A stretch of DNA of 64,000 nt from Moringa oleifera (Eukaryota > Streptophyta > Magnoliopsida > Brassicales > Moringaceae), in assembly GCA_021397835.1 (NCBI GenBank), contig JAJFZO010000906.1, positions 29,644-93,643 on the forward strand, read 5' to 3'. Positions 34,035-46,944 of this stretch are shown piece by piece. Below the pieces are notes generated by a model that worked only from the letters and a program-made list of their open reading frames with translations, ran no database searches and was not told the origin of the DNA. A program made the translations under genes and the position numbers. Every line of letters begins with the position of its first letter. Position 1 is the stretch's first letter.

Positions 34035-35159
34035 TTTGTTTTTTAATTTATTCATTTTAAGTAAATCATTTAATCATTAAATGTATTAATTGAAATTTAA
34101 ATTAATCGATATTAATTAGCAACACATATATTGCAATTTAGACTAATAATTACAATTTATATTAACAAGCAATTATTTATCCATTGATGCCTAATCATAC
34201 ATATTTTTCACTAAACAATGCAATTAGAAACAAGTAATTGTTTCAAAATTGATAGCTAATCATAGTTATATGTACCAATGTTTCAATCCTAAATTATTTT
34301 TTACTTTTAAGTTTAATTACAACTAATGGCTCATCATTATAATTGGTACTTATATTTATTGAACAAATTAATATATTATATATTTTACAATGTATTATAA
34401 TTAATATAATGTAGTTCACTACATGATATCTAATATATTATGAAAATACGAGATAATTAAATTCATGGTTTTAAATTGGGTTATATGTACTAATCATGAT
34501 GTGTATATATATGCCATGAGATTTTTTTGTTATATATTACTATATATTATAATCTACAAGTGTTTAAATTAATTTATTAAATGCATTACTATATTTTACA
34601 CATTTTATAACACATTAAAAAATATATGACACGATATTTTTAATAATAAATTAAATTAAATTGTTAAAATATATTATATATTATATACCTAAAAGTTATA
34701 ATATTATATATTATAACTTTAAGTTTGCTTTCTTGCATTTTAAGTATAAGACCTTGGCCATTGAAACAAACAACCAAATGTAGTATTATTTTCAAATGCA
34801 AATTAAATTATTATTTACTTTTTAATAAATATAATTATTAATTCAAGTAGTCAAATTTCACTTTTGTTGGCAATAATATATTATCAAATTGAAAATAAAT
34901 TTTTTATATATCAAATTTGTGATTACAACAAAAATATATAAAACAATACTTAATTATACGTTAAACAATTAACTAAATTTGTGAAAAATTAAAAAATATT
35001 TGATTACTCATTTTTTAAATTATAATAATTATATAATTAAAATAATTATGATTAAAAATTTAATTATGATAAATTAATAATAAAAATAATACTAAAAATA
35101 TTATCAAAGTACATAAAAAAAAATATTTTATAAAATTTTAAAAATTTTAATTCAATTGA
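34035..35159. other. AT-rich non-coding part of direct repeat, copy 2
   Basis: No gene seen. Collinear with 3,828-5,027. Confidence 0.6.
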
Positions 35160-35998
35160 TGATTCCTACGAAAAAAACCATGGCAAATAAGAAGATCGTC
35201 ACGGATAATATCTGTGATAAATTATTATAAACGATTATTATAAATTATTTTTATGTTAATTATTTAAATATTTAAATATTATATCAAATATTAAGAAGTT
35301 TTTTCAAAATTCTCACAGAAAAAAATCGTGGTAAACACTCAAAAAATATTGCAACGAAAAACTACCGTGGTAATCGATTAAAACAACAAAAAAATATTTC
35401 AATATGTTAAATTAAAAATTATTTTAACAAAATTGAGACTAAAATTTCTGTGGCAAATGATGTAAACATTGCCACGGTTTATTCCATGGTAATATTATCA
35501 TTTAAAATAATTAAAAATTAAATTATATTTTCTTTCAATGGATTGCCACGGTTTTATCTTCTGTGACAAAGTTAACAATTAATTCCCATGATAATATACT
35601 GTGATAATTGCATTATAAATTTTATTTAATTAAATTCAAAAATTTTAATATATAGTTAAAACAATTATCGCAGTAATATTCATGGTAATTAAATTAATTA
35701 TTTTCTTAATATTAATAAAATTATATAAAAACTACCATAGTAATTTTTCGTTAGAAATTCCTTAACATTAAAAAACAACAATATAAATGAATATTTTTTT
35801 ATCAAATTTCTTATGGATTTTATTACGACAATATTCGTAAGAAATAATATGTTAGAAATTTTGATGGAATTTTTGTTGGAATAATGATTTTCATTACATA
35901 ACTTTTTCGTATCAATTGCCATAATAAATTTCAAAATTTCCTACAATTTTTATTTTCGTGGAAATTTTTCTTAAGAATTTTGTTGTTTTCTTATAGTG
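35160..35998 (-). mobile_element. CACTA-type terminus with subterminal repeats, copy 2
   Basis: Dense gtggcaa/ttgccacg/ccatggtaat words, ending in ttttcttatagtg at 35,986-35,998. Read on the minus strand this starts CACTATAAGAAAA, a canonical CACTA beginning. This is the presumed 5' end of the relic whose Tnp2 lies at 29.8-32.0 kb. Confidence 0.5.
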
Positions 35999-36119
35999 AC
36001 CCTCTTTACCCATTTGAGCACGTTCTTATTTTGAAGAGAAATATATTACCCATTTGGCAATTTTCTCTTTATTAATTTGCATTATCTAGCAAGAAATCCA
36101 AGATTCAAGTGACATGTAA

Positions 36120-36127
36120 GGTCGCTG

Positions 36128-36162
<35 letters not shown>

Positions 36163-38330
36163 TGTATAATTAAAAAAATTTATATTTATGTTTTCAAGAA
36201 GTATGTAATAAAAATACAAAAAATCAAAATATAAAAAACAAAAAATATAACAAAATATAAAAGTATTTTAAAATAAATAAATAAATATAAGAAAAATAAA
36301 ATTCAATAATTCAATAAAAATAGAAAAGGTAGTAAAAAAGGGTAAAAAATTAAATAAATTCTTTACAAAGCAACAGAATGTATCTTTGAAAAAAATAATA
36401 AAAATTAAAATTTCAAATTAAAAAATATATATATATCATACAAAATCATTAAAGCAAAAATTTAAAATAAAAATAATAAACTATAATGAAATCTAAAAAT
36501 TCAAAAAAATGAAAAAACAAAAAAATAAAAAATGAGAAATGAGAAAAAATAATGTAAAATAATTTATAATTGATAATTTAAAATAATTCAAGAATCACAA
36601 AATATTCTATAAAAAAATTTAAAATTACACTTGCATTGATCTTTTAAAGAAATGTAATAAAATTATAGTAAATTAAATAGTAAAAAATAAAAATATAATA
36701 AAAATATAAAAATATCTAAATAAATAAATAAAAGTATAAAAATTAAAATAACATTCACAGCTTAGATGAATAAAAAATAAAAAGTAAAAAAATCTAAAAA
36801 GCAAATAAACTAACAAAACTGCAATCACATGGTGATGTTTAAAATTTGTGATTTTATTGAATTAAAGTAGTCAAGATGACAAAGAATTAAAAAAATTATA
36901 AATTACAAAACATATCAATGAAATAAAATAAAATTATAAAAAGTATCTATTTTTTTGCTTTGCAAAGAGTTTTGTTTTTTTACGATTTTTTAATGGATTT
37001 TTTTTTTAATTTTCTACTCTCTTTTTCTTATTTTTTTCTAGTTACTTTAGGTTTCTAAATTTTTTTTTCTCTCACACATATTTTTTTGCTGGGTATTTTT
37101 ATTTTCTAGCACATTTTTTTAAATTTATTTTTCTTATTTTTTATTTTATTTTTTAGTTGTTTCATTTCTTTTTTACTTTTCAACCTTGTTTACAAATTTT
37201 TTTGTATTTTTTCATTTTTTTAAAATTTGAAACGTTTTTAACTACTTTAATACAATATAATAGAAAAAATTAAACTTACCAAGTGGTTGCAATTTTATTA
37301 GTTTATTTGATTTTTAGTTTCGTATTATATTTTATTTTTTATTTATCTAATTTTTAAATTTTATTTTATTTTTACATAATTCTATTTATTTATTTATTTT
37401 AAATACATTTTATATTTTTTTTGTATTTGTATTTATTATTGTTTGATTTATTGTAATTTTATTAATTTTTCTTTAAAAGATTAAATGTAAACCAAAATTA
37501 TTTTTTAATAAAATAATTTATTATTTTTGAATTTTTTTAAATTATAAATTATTTTAAATTATCTTTTCCATTTTTTATTTTTTAAGTTTTTTAATTTTTT
37601 GTGTTTTTAATTTTTTTAATTTTTTAGATTTTACTACCTTTTTATTTTAATTAATTTTTTAATGAGTTTGCATTATATGTATTTCTTTTCAAATTAATAT
37701 TTTATTTTATTTTATTTTCTACTATTATTTCCAACAAAATCTTTTTTTTTTGTTTTGCAAAGAGTTTTGTTTTTTATTATAATCTTTTTTTAATATGCAT
37801 TGTCTTTTGTTTTTGGATTTTTGGATTTTTTTTTGTTTTTTTGGTTAATTTTTTTATAACTTTTTCTTTTTTTATTTTATGGGGGTGTTTTTAGTTTCTT
37901 TCACTTATTTTTTTTGATAACTTTATTTTTCTTGAATTTTTTTAGTTTATTTGATATTTCAGTTTTTTATTTGCTTTTATTTTATTTTTAATATTTTATG
38001 AATTTTTATTTTGTAATTTCATTAAAATTTTTAATTTTATTAAATTTTATTTTATTATATTATTTTTAATAAATTTTTTGATATATTTAAAAATTTTATT
38101 TCATATTTTAATTTAGTAAAATTATAAATACTAGACATCTCCAATTGGTTGCAATTTTGTTACTTTGTTTAGTTTTAAATAATTTTATATTTTGTTATAT
38201 TTTTATTTTATTTATGGTTTGATTTATTGTATTTTTATTACACTTATTTAAAAGATCAATGCAGTTTAAAATTATTTTTTAAAAAATATTTTTGAATTGT
38301 TTTAAGTTGTTTTAAAACAAGGTAGAAATA
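36120..38330. repeat. AT-rich complex repeat, left arm of inverted structure
   Basis: Collinear with 6,236-8,066 and, in reverse, with 51,935-54,235. Starts with a (TA)n tract at about 36,132-36,159. Non-coding. Confidence 0.75.
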
Positions 38331-38334
38331 TGAA

Positions 38335-39400
38335 CTTTCTATGCTTAATATGGACGTCAAAAAATACGAGCTCCCTCCGTTAAAAAGAAAGTAAGGACCC
38401 AGTTTAGGCCATATAGGCCCTCAGGACATATCAGCCTTTCAAACAATCTAGTAAACAAGATAAGGAATCCAAAAAGCCTATAAAGAAATGGCCCATCATT
38501 AGATGTTTTAAATGTGGTAAGATAGGACATGATGCAAGGAATTGTAGAGTATGTCAAAAAATCTATGAATTAGAAATACTAGGAGAAATAAAAGATAATA
38601 TACTTTGTATATTAGCCAAAGAGGACATGTCCCAAGCCGAAAGTGAATATATAGAGGAACAAAGATTCAAGTGATTCAAAAACCTTAGATGAAGTATGTA
38701 GTGAACGAATATGTGAATGCAAAATGATCAATATGATTAGCAAAAAAGAATTATTAGTTGACATTATTGATGAGATAGAAAAAATAAAAAAGGAATATTT
38801 ATTAAAATTAAAATCGCTTACATTTGAAGGAAAAGAAAAACAAAACATTAAACCTTACGATTTATAAGAAATATTAGCACAAGAAAAAAAGGTAGAAACA
38901 GCTGGAATCCAAGATTTACAAATAGAAATTAATGAACTTAAAAAGTAAGTTAGCCAACTATAAAAGGATAATATAGAAGTCAAAACAGAAGTGTTAGCCC
39001 TCAAAGTACATTAGGAGTTGGGATGCCCACCAAAAGAAAAAGAATTAGTAAAATAAAGTGGAGAAGAAGAAGATTTTATTAATATAATAAATAAAATACA
39101 CTTGTAAAAATGGTACGTAAATATAACCTTAGTAATAAACAATGATTTTCATCTCAAAACCATAGCTCTAATAGATTCAGGAGCACACCAGAACTATATT
39201 CAAGAAGGGTTAATATCTATCAATATTATGAAAAAACATTAGAAAAATTACGTGAAGCCAATGGAGCTAGGCTCCAAATACAATTTAAGCTAATCAAAGC
39301 CAAGATATGCAATGAGGAATATTGCATAGAAAGCCTTTTTATATTAGTAAGAGATATCCAACAATAATTAAATTAGGAACACCATTCTTAGAGACATTTT
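38335..39400 (+). pseudogene. Endogenous caulimovirid relic: coat-protein zinc knuckle and protease regions
   Basis: A CCHC zinc knuckle (spacing C-x2-C-x4-H-x4-C) is at 38,503-38,545 after a lysine-rich stretch, as at the C-terminus of plant pararetrovirus coat proteins. The frame goes on about 42 codons to a TGA at 38,672. Further on, at about 39,165-39,390, is a retroviral-type aspartic protease with an LIDSGA active site and the GTPFL motif near its end, a pattern typical of caulimovirid (petuvirus/florendovirus-like) polyproteins. Stops and frameshifts separate the parts. No movement protein, reverse transcriptase or full genome is seen, so this is an inert fragment. An inverted partial copy is at 51,413-51,930. 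LTR-retrotransposon origin is the alternative. Confidence 0.72.
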
Positions 39401-39532
39401 ATATTTTTGTTTTATTTGTAATTTTATTGTTTGATTTATTATTATTTTATTACATTTTTCTATAAAATATTAAATTTAAACCTAAAATATTTTATGATTC
39501 TTGAATTGTTTTAAATCATAAATTATGTGAAG
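39401..39532. other. Short AT-rich link between viral relic and satellite B
   Basis: AT-rich sequence resembling part of the AT-rich complex repeat (for example ttgtttgatttattattat and attgttttaaatcataaatt). No gene. Confidence 0.5.
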
Positions 39533-42500
39533 CCAATGGGCACCTTTTACCCATGCCATGCTTGTTGGGGACAACCGTGGTTTATCTCTTGTGGCCATGT
39601 ATTAGGTGACGTGATGCTCGTGGCACACTTAGCGGGCTCACCATCGAGGGACATAACGACGAGGGGCTGGTTTACGTGGGGCGCCCTTGGCATTGTTATC
39701 GTGCCTTGTGAAATGGCCCATTGAGCCTTGTACCTTTGCTATGCATGCTATGGACAACCGTGGCTTGCCTCCCATGCCCATGGATGCGACCTTTATGGCA
39801 TGCTCTCTGGGCACACAATTGAGGGATGTACTGACGAGAGGTTATCACGTGTGTAATGCCTTTAAATTGGCTGGCGCACCTTGTATGACCACATGTTGGC
39901 CCTTGCACCCATGTCGTGCTTTTTAAGGGTAGTCGTGGCTTACCCCTCATTCCTGTGGTCTTACCTCGCTCGCTTGGGGCACCCTTGGCTTAATTAATGC
40001 GCTTTGTCCCATGTTGGGACTTGTGCCCGTGTTGTGCCTATCGGGGGTACTCATGGCTTACCTATAATGCCGTTGGTCCAAGCGATAAGGTGCTCATGCT
40101 ACATTCACTAGGCACATAATTTAGGGATGTAATGATGAGGAGCTGGCCGGCATAAGGTGCATTTGGCTTTGCCGGCATGCTCTTTGCGATAGCATGTTGG
40201 GTTTTGCGGCCATGCCTTGCTTGCTAAAGGCAGCCATGGCTTAAATCCTGTGGCTAAGGTCTTGGTGACTTGGCACTCTTAGTACGCTTATTAGACACAC
40301 AATTGAAGGACATAGAGATGAGTGTCTTACTAGCTTGGGCCAACCTTCGCTTGGCTAGCATGCCCTTTGGGCCTTATTCCCACGTCATACCTATTATGGG
40401 CAGTTATGGCTTGCTTCCTAGGCCCATGGTCCACGCAACTTGACGTTGTTGGCATGCTCGTTAAGCACATGATCGAAGGGCATAGTGACGAAGGGCTAGC
40501 TCATGTTGGGTAAGTTAGCTTGTGCAACGCTCTTTCTGTAACTGCACGTTGGGACTTCGACCTTTACCATGCTTGCTAAGGGTAGATATGGTTTACCTCT
40601 CATGCCTATTGACTAAGTAACATGATTGTCATGGCATGCTCCTTAGGCAAATAATCAAAGAACGTAGGAACGAGGGGCTGACTACCATGTAGTGCCATTG
40701 GTTCAGGTAATGCACCCTGTGCAACCAAATGTTAGGCCTTGCATCCATGCTGTGCTTATTGAGGGCAGTCATGCCTTGCCTCTCATTCTTGTAGTTTAAG
40801 TGATGTGACGCTCATGGCACGCTTGCTAAGCACACGATCAAGGGACATAACAACGAGCAGCTAGCTCACTTGGGGCGCCCTTAGCTTGGTCAGCACGCCT
40901 TGTGCAGTCGCATGTTATGCCTTGCACCTAAGTTGTGCCTACTGAAGGCAGCCGTAACTTACCTCCCATGCCTATAGTCCAGCCGACTTGTACTCGTGGC
41001 ATGCTTGCTGGGCACACTATCAAGGGATGTAGCAATAAGGGACTGGCTTGGGTGAGACTCCCTTGGCTTGGCTGGTGTACCCTGTGAGGTTGCACTCTAG
41101 GCCTTGCGCCCATTCTATTCCTATTAGGGGAAGTCGTGGCTTGGCTCCATGCCTATGGTTAAGGCAACGCGATAATTATGGCATGCTCGTTATGTACACG
41201 ATCGAGGGTCCTAGCGATGAAGCTCTATCTCACAAGGGGCGCCCTTGGCTTGGTTAGCCTTATCTACAACACATTGGGCCTTGCGTCAATGTCATGCTTG
41301 GTGGAATAACCTTTGCTTGCCTCTTGTGCCTATAGTCCAGGCGAGTAATGCTCATGGCATCCTCATTTAGCGCACGATTAAGTGACATAGCGATGAAGGG
41401 TGAGCTTGTGTGAGGCGCCCTTCTATTGGCTAGTGCAGCCTGTACAAAAACAAGGTAGGCCTTGCACTTATTTTGAGCCTTCTGAAAGGAGTTATGGCTT
41501 GCCTTTGGTGCTTATTGAACAGGTGGCATGGCGGTCATGGCACAGTTATTGGGCACACGATTATTGAACGTAGTAATGAAAGGTAGGCCCATGTGAGATG
41601 CCCTTGGCTTGGCTTATACGCCTTGTGCAGTTGCATTCTAGGCCTTATGCCCATGTTGTGTATGTTGGTGTCAGCTGTGACTTGCCTTTTCTGCCTATGG
41701 TAAACACGATCGAGGGACATAGAGACGAATGGTTCACTCCTCTGTGGTGCTCTTTGCTAGATTAGTGCGCCCAATGTGACCTCACGCTGGTCCTTACGCC
41801 TATCTAGTGCCTGCTAAAGGCAATAATGGCTTACCTCTTGTGCTTATGGACCAATGACATTGTGCTCGTAAGGTACCCTTAACTTGGTTAATGCATACTA
41901 CATGATCACTTTTCGAGGGTTGCGCCTATGTTATAGTTACTAAGGGCTTTTCTGGCTTGCCTTTTATGTCCATGGTCCAAGTGACATGACGCTCGTGGCA
42001 TGCTCACTGGGTACATGATCAAGGGACATAGCGATGAGGGGCTAGCTCACGTAGGGTGCCCTTGGCTTGCTTGGCATGCCCTATGCTGCGACATTGTGAG
42101 ACTTGCACGCCCTGTGCTACCACATACTAGGACTTGCACCTTATGCCATACTTACTACAACTAACCATGGCTTGCCACCCATGCCGATGGACCTAGCGAC
42201 GTGGTGCTCATTGAGCACATGAATAACATACGTATTGACGAGGGGTTGGCTTGTGTTAGGGTGCCATTGGCCTGGCCGGAGTGTCATGTGCTGTCGCCCG
42301 TGAGGCCTTGGACCTATGTTGTGCCTATGGAGGTAGCCATGGCTTACGTCTAATGCCCATGAACCTAGTGACACAGCATTCATGTTATGCTCACTGGGCA
42401 TACGATGGAGGAAGTAATGATGAGGGGTTAGCTCACGTGAGGTGCCCTTAGTTTGGCTAGCTGCCTTATGCTGGCACTTGAAGGGCCTTGTGTCCATGCC

Positions 42501-45395
42501 ATACCTATAAGGGTTAATTATGGCTTGCCTTTTATGAATAATATCCAGCTATCACGATGCTCGTGGCATGCTTACTAGGAACATAATCGAGGGAGATAAC
42601 GATGAGGGAAAGCTTGCATGGGACACCCTTGGCTTGCCTAACGTGCCTTGTGCTGCCATGCGCTAGGTTTTACACCCATGTTATTCCTTCTAAGGGTAGC
42701 CATGGTTTGCTTCCTATGTTCATGGACTAGGGGACACGGCTCTCGTGGCATGCTTGCTGGGTGCATGATTGAAGGACATAGACAAAGGGCTAGCTCGTGT
42801 AGGGTGCCCTCGGCTTGGCTAGTGCATCTTATGCAACGGAATGCTGGGCCTTGTGCACATGCTATGCCTGCTTAGAATAGCCATGGCTTGCTTATGGGTT
42901 CCATCGATTAAGCGATGAAGTGCTCATGGCATGCTTCTTAGGCACAAGATCGAGGGACATAACGACTTAAGGTTGGCTCATATGGGGCACCCTTGGCTTG
43001 GCTGGCGCACCCTGTGCGATAGCACGATGGGCCTTGTGCCTATATCATGCCTATTAAGGGTAGTAGTGGCTTGCATCTCGCATTTATAGTCCTATTGATG
43101 TTGCTCACGTGGCACGCTCACTAAGTGCACGATAAAGGGATGTATCGATGGGGGGTTGGCTCATGTGGTGTTCCCTCAGCACATGTTAGGCCTTATGCCT
43201 ATGCCATGCATGCTTAAGGCTGTTGTGGCTTGCCTTTTGAGCCAATGGTCTAGGAAACATGACGTGCATGGCACGCTCGTTAGCCACACTATCGAAGGAC
43301 ATTCCGATAAGGGATTCACTTGCATAGGGCGCCTTTGCCTTCTCTAGTACACTATATGTGAACCGACACTAGGGGCTCTCATGGCTTGCCTATGATGCCC
43401 TTGGTCCAAGCAACATTGTGATCATGGTACGCTTGCTAGGCACATAATTAAGGGATAAAACGACAAGGGGTTAACTAGCATAAGGTGCCTTTGGCTTAGC
43501 TAATGTACCTTTTGCGGCTGTGTGTTGCACCTTTTAGCGATACCTTACCCATTAAAGGCAGTCATGGCTTACCTCCTGTGCCTAGGGTCTAAGTGACTTT
43601 GCATTCATGGCATGCTCGATTGATACATGATCAAGGGACATAATGACAATGGGCTCACAAGCATGGTGCACCCTTCGCTTGGCAAGCGCGCCCTCTAGGC
43701 TTTCCGTCTATGCATAACTATTAGGGGTAAATGGGGCTTGCTTCGTAGACCCATGGTCCATGCGACTAGATGCTCACGGCACACTAGCTAAGCACATGAT
43801 CGAGGGACATAGTGATGAGGGGCATGCCACGTAAGGTAACCTTAGCTTGGCTAGTGTGCCTCATGCATCCACTCGTTGGGTTTTGCACTTATGCCATCCT
43901 TGCAAGAGATAGCGGTGGCTTGCCCTTAATGCTTATTGATTAGGTGATGCCACATTAGTGGCACGCTCACTGGGCACATAATCAAGGGATGTAGCAATGA
44001 GAGGCTGACTCCGATGGCCATCCTTGGCTTCGCTAATGTGCTGTGTGCAATCGCATGCTAGGCCTTGCACCTATGATATACCTATTAGGGGCAGTCATGC
44101 CTTGTCTTTCGTTCTTACTGTCATGGCAACGCGACCTTCGTGGCACGCTCGCTAAGCATATAATTGATGGATGTAGCGACAATTGGCTTGCTCGCTTGGG
44201 GAGCCTTTAGCTTGGCTGGCATGCCTTATGCAGCTGTACATGGTGATTTACACCTATGTCATGCCTGCTGAGGGATACCATGGCTTACTTCCTTTGCCCA
44301 TGCTCTAACTGACTCAGCGTTCGTGGCCCACTCGTTGGGTACATCATCGAGGGATGTAGTGATGAGGGTTTAGCTTAGGTAAGGCCCCTTTGGCTTTGCT
44401 AGCATGCCCTATGTGGTGACATTCTAGGCCCAGCTTCCATGTTATTCTTTGTAAGGGCAACCATGGCTTGCTTCTCGTGCCCATGGTTAAGACGGCACGA
44501 TGCTCTAGCATGCTTGTTGGGCATGCGATCAAACGTTATAACAACAAGGGGTTGGCTCACATGAGGCACCCTAGGCTTGGTTTAGCTACCCCTGTTTGGC
44601 AAACCATTAAGCCGTATGCCCATGTCATGCGTGTATGGGTAACCAAGGCTTGCCTTTTATGCCCATGGTCTAGGCGAACAATGCTCATGGCATGCTTTTT
44701 AGGCATTCTTCCGAATGATGTAGCAACGAGGGGCTAGCTCATGTAGGGCCTTGCATCGATGTCTTACCCATTGGAGCAATTATAGCTTGCCTCATATGCA
44801 TAAGGACAAGGCTACATGATGCTCGTGGCATGCTAGTTTGCAACACAATCGAAGGACATAGTGACGAAGGGCTAGGTCGCACAAGGATCCTTTCGATTGG
44901 TTGATGTGCCTTGTGCGACAACTAGCTAGGCCTTGCACCTATTAAGCCTATTTGAGGCCGTTTTATCTTGCCAGGGACTAGGCGACGTGACACTCATGGC
45001 AGAATCACTAAGCATACGATTGTGGGAAGTAGTGACGAGCGGTAGGCTCGCGTGGGGCACCCTCTCCCCTTGTGCGATCGCATTCTGGGCCTTATGGCCC
45101 TTGCTGTGCATGTTGGTGGTTGTTGTGGCTTCCCTTCCATGCCCATGTCCACATGATCAAGGAACATAGCGACGAAGGGCTGGCTCTCGTGGGTTGTCCT
45201 TTGCTTGGCTAACGCGCCTTGTACAACCTCTTATTGGTCCTTGCAACCCATGTCATGCTTGCTAAAGGTAGTAGTGGCTTACCTCTCATGCCCATGGACC
45301 TAATGACACGATGCTCGTGGCACACTCGCTAGGCACATGATCTAAGGTCATCAAGATAAGGGGTGGCTCTCGTAAGGCAATGTTAGCTTGGTAAC
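39533..45395 (+). repeat. Satellite block B: ~182-bp GC-rich tandem repeat, about 32 copies
   Basis: Same repeat and orientation as block A. The word atcgaggga/atcaaggga recurs at 40,119, 40,302, 40,472, 40,654, 40,837, 41,019, 41,201, 41,377 and 41,560, spacings 170-183 with a mode of 182. Some units are shortened (149 bp between 41,560 and 41,709; 301 bp for two units between 39,818 and 40,119). It ends abruptly at about 45,395 against AT-rich DNA. Confidence 0.93.
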
Positions 45396-45396
45396 A

Positions 45397-46700
45397 ATAA
45401 TATTAGATATTATTGTTAATTTCGATCTTTTTGCAAATATTTTGTTATGTAATAATACTTTTTTATAAATAATTTTTTTAAAAAATTATTTAATATAAAT
45501 TAATTATTAAATTATAATAATCAATATTATTTTTAAATATATTTGTAACTTCGTGATTTTTACTTGTGTTTTTAATTTTTAAATTTTTTTGAAACTTTTT
45601 ATTTGTAAATAATTTTTGAATTTTGAAATTATTTATATTTTTTATTAAACTAAATATTTTAGAATTTTATATTTTAAAATTAAAAGTTATTTTAACTTTA
45701 AATAAAAAAGAAGTACAGTGAAAGGAGGAAGTGAAATAAACTAAAAGCCAAAAAAGAAGAATTGAGAAACTAAAAAATATGACAAAAAATCAGACTTATT
45801 TGTGGCAAACCTGGGTGTCATCACATGCTGAATATGCACATGAGAAGATTTTAGAGGGAGAAGGGGTATGCATTTCATCTTTTATGCCCTTTTTGGTTCA
45901 CAGTAATTATAGATTGAAAGATGCATAAAAGATACAAACACGCATATAAATATCAGAAGTGCAATTTATTATGGGTGGATGGTGTTGAATTTTTAGCTCT
46001 TAATTGTAGTCCCTATTTCAATTTGTAGAAATTATCTCTACCTGTTCTTTTTATTCTGTTGTATTATTATTTTGTCATGAGTATTCTTTGGGGAACAGAT
46101 CTAGGGGCTATGGAAGACCAAGAACTAGAATATGGTTGACTTGTATAAAGAGGCAAAAGAGCTCAAGGACAAGTTTGTATCCTTTCAAATCAAATGTGTT
46201 AAGAAGGTAAATGCAAATTATAATCATTTACAAAATATTTACATATCATCATGCTTGTGGGCCTGAATTATTTTATGGATAACTCAACTAATCACTTTGT
46301 AGTTTATAATTCTGTAACCAAGACTATGTATCTACACAAATTTTATGGTTGCAAGTAACACGTGCTTGTTTGTTTTCAAGGAATGGAACTCTGATGTTGA
46401 TGCTCAAGCAAATCTAGCTATCAATCTTAGGGGTGAAGACCCTTACATAACAAAATATTTACACAAATTATAATCATTTGCAAAAATTATTATTACATAA
46501 CAAAATATTCGCAAGAAGATCAAAATTAACAATAATATCTAATAATTATAGTAGACAAATTTTAACCAAAATTTTTAAATGTTACTAACAAAAAAAAAGT
46601 AATAAAAAATCATAATTTAATGAAATATCGAATGAAAACTCATACAAATACTTACACCAAATCAAAGAAAAGGTAATAAAAACAATGAGAAAATCGGAGC
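45397..46700. repeat. Central unit of inverted structure: inverted AT-rich flanks around RNase H exon copy
   Basis: The first 300 bp (45,397-45,690) match the reverse complement of 63,490-63,860. The last part (46,485-46,690) matches 63,790-64,000 directly. Thus 45,397-45,460 and 46,489-46,545 form an inverted pair around a 0.75-kb core (45,703-46,443), which is a direct copy of 61,248-61,997. The arrangement resembles a mobile or foldback element that picked up the 3' end of an RNase H gene. No target duplication was identified. Confidence 0.7.
46105..46443 (+). pseudogene. RNase H-like gene fragment: two 3' exons
   Basis: Exon 46,105-46,206 (34 codons) reads GLWKTKNQNMVDLYKEAKEL then KDKFVSFQIKCVKK, between AG and GT splice sites. 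Exon 46,381-46,443 reads EWNSDVDAQANLAINLRGED after a ttttcaag acceptor. These match the C-terminal part of the plant RNase H-like (RVT_3) protein whose longer pseudogene copy is at 58.8-62.1 kb. Here the frame is undamaged in both exons, while the copy at 61.6 kb has lost several bases and gained a stop, so this copy was not derived from that one in its present state. Upstream exons are absent. Confidence 0.82.
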
Positions 46701-46944
46701 TCAATGCAATTTTTAATTAAAAATAAAATTACTAAAAAATAAGTAAAAAAAGTAAAAATACTTGATAAAATAAATATAAATATAAAAAATTTAAAAATTC
46801 AAAGTAACTACAAAAGATAAGAAAAATAAAATAAAATATAAAATATATCAAAGAAAATCATAAAAAAGAAAAAATCAGATAAAATAAAATTAAAAAATTA
46901 AAATGTAATAAAATCCAAAAAATTAAAAAAGTAACTACAAGCGC
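46701..46944. other. AT-rich stretch before satellite C
   Basis: Poly-A-rich DNA, similar in style to the AT-rich complex repeat. No gene. Confidence 0.5.

Larger units (their letters stand above)
29421..35998 (-). mobile_element. Second CACTA relic, minus strand, truncated at its 3' end by satellite A
   Basis: Reading leftwards: CACTA-type terminus at 35,998, subterminal repeats to about 35,160, AT-rich DNA, an inserted LINE-like fragment (32,325-33,830), then Tnp2, DUF4218, DUF4216 and the start of a second glycine/arginine-rich gene. This is the normal gene order of plant CACTA elements. The left (3') end lacks a CACTA terminus and stops at the satellite near 29,420. Continuity across the LINE-like insertion is inferred. 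Confidence 0.55.
32325..37945 (+). repeat. Long direct repeat, copy 2 (partner 2,155-8,066)
   Basis: Same order of parts as copy 1, ending where copy 1 meets organelle-like DNA. Beyond 37,945 this copy continues with further AT-rich repeat to about 38,330. Confidence 0.85.

Noticed and set aside
2155..37945. The two direct copies considered as LTRs of one giant element
   Set aside because: They are composites of several unrelated repeats, 30 kb apart, without primer-binding site, polypurine tract or terminal TG/CA signals that I can see.
39527..45169. Many overlapping 60-90 residue frames on both strands inside the satellite blocks
   Set aside because: The repeat is rich in CATG/ATG and poor in stops. 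The unit of 182 bp is not a multiple of three, so frames shift each copy and no protein repeat is maintained.
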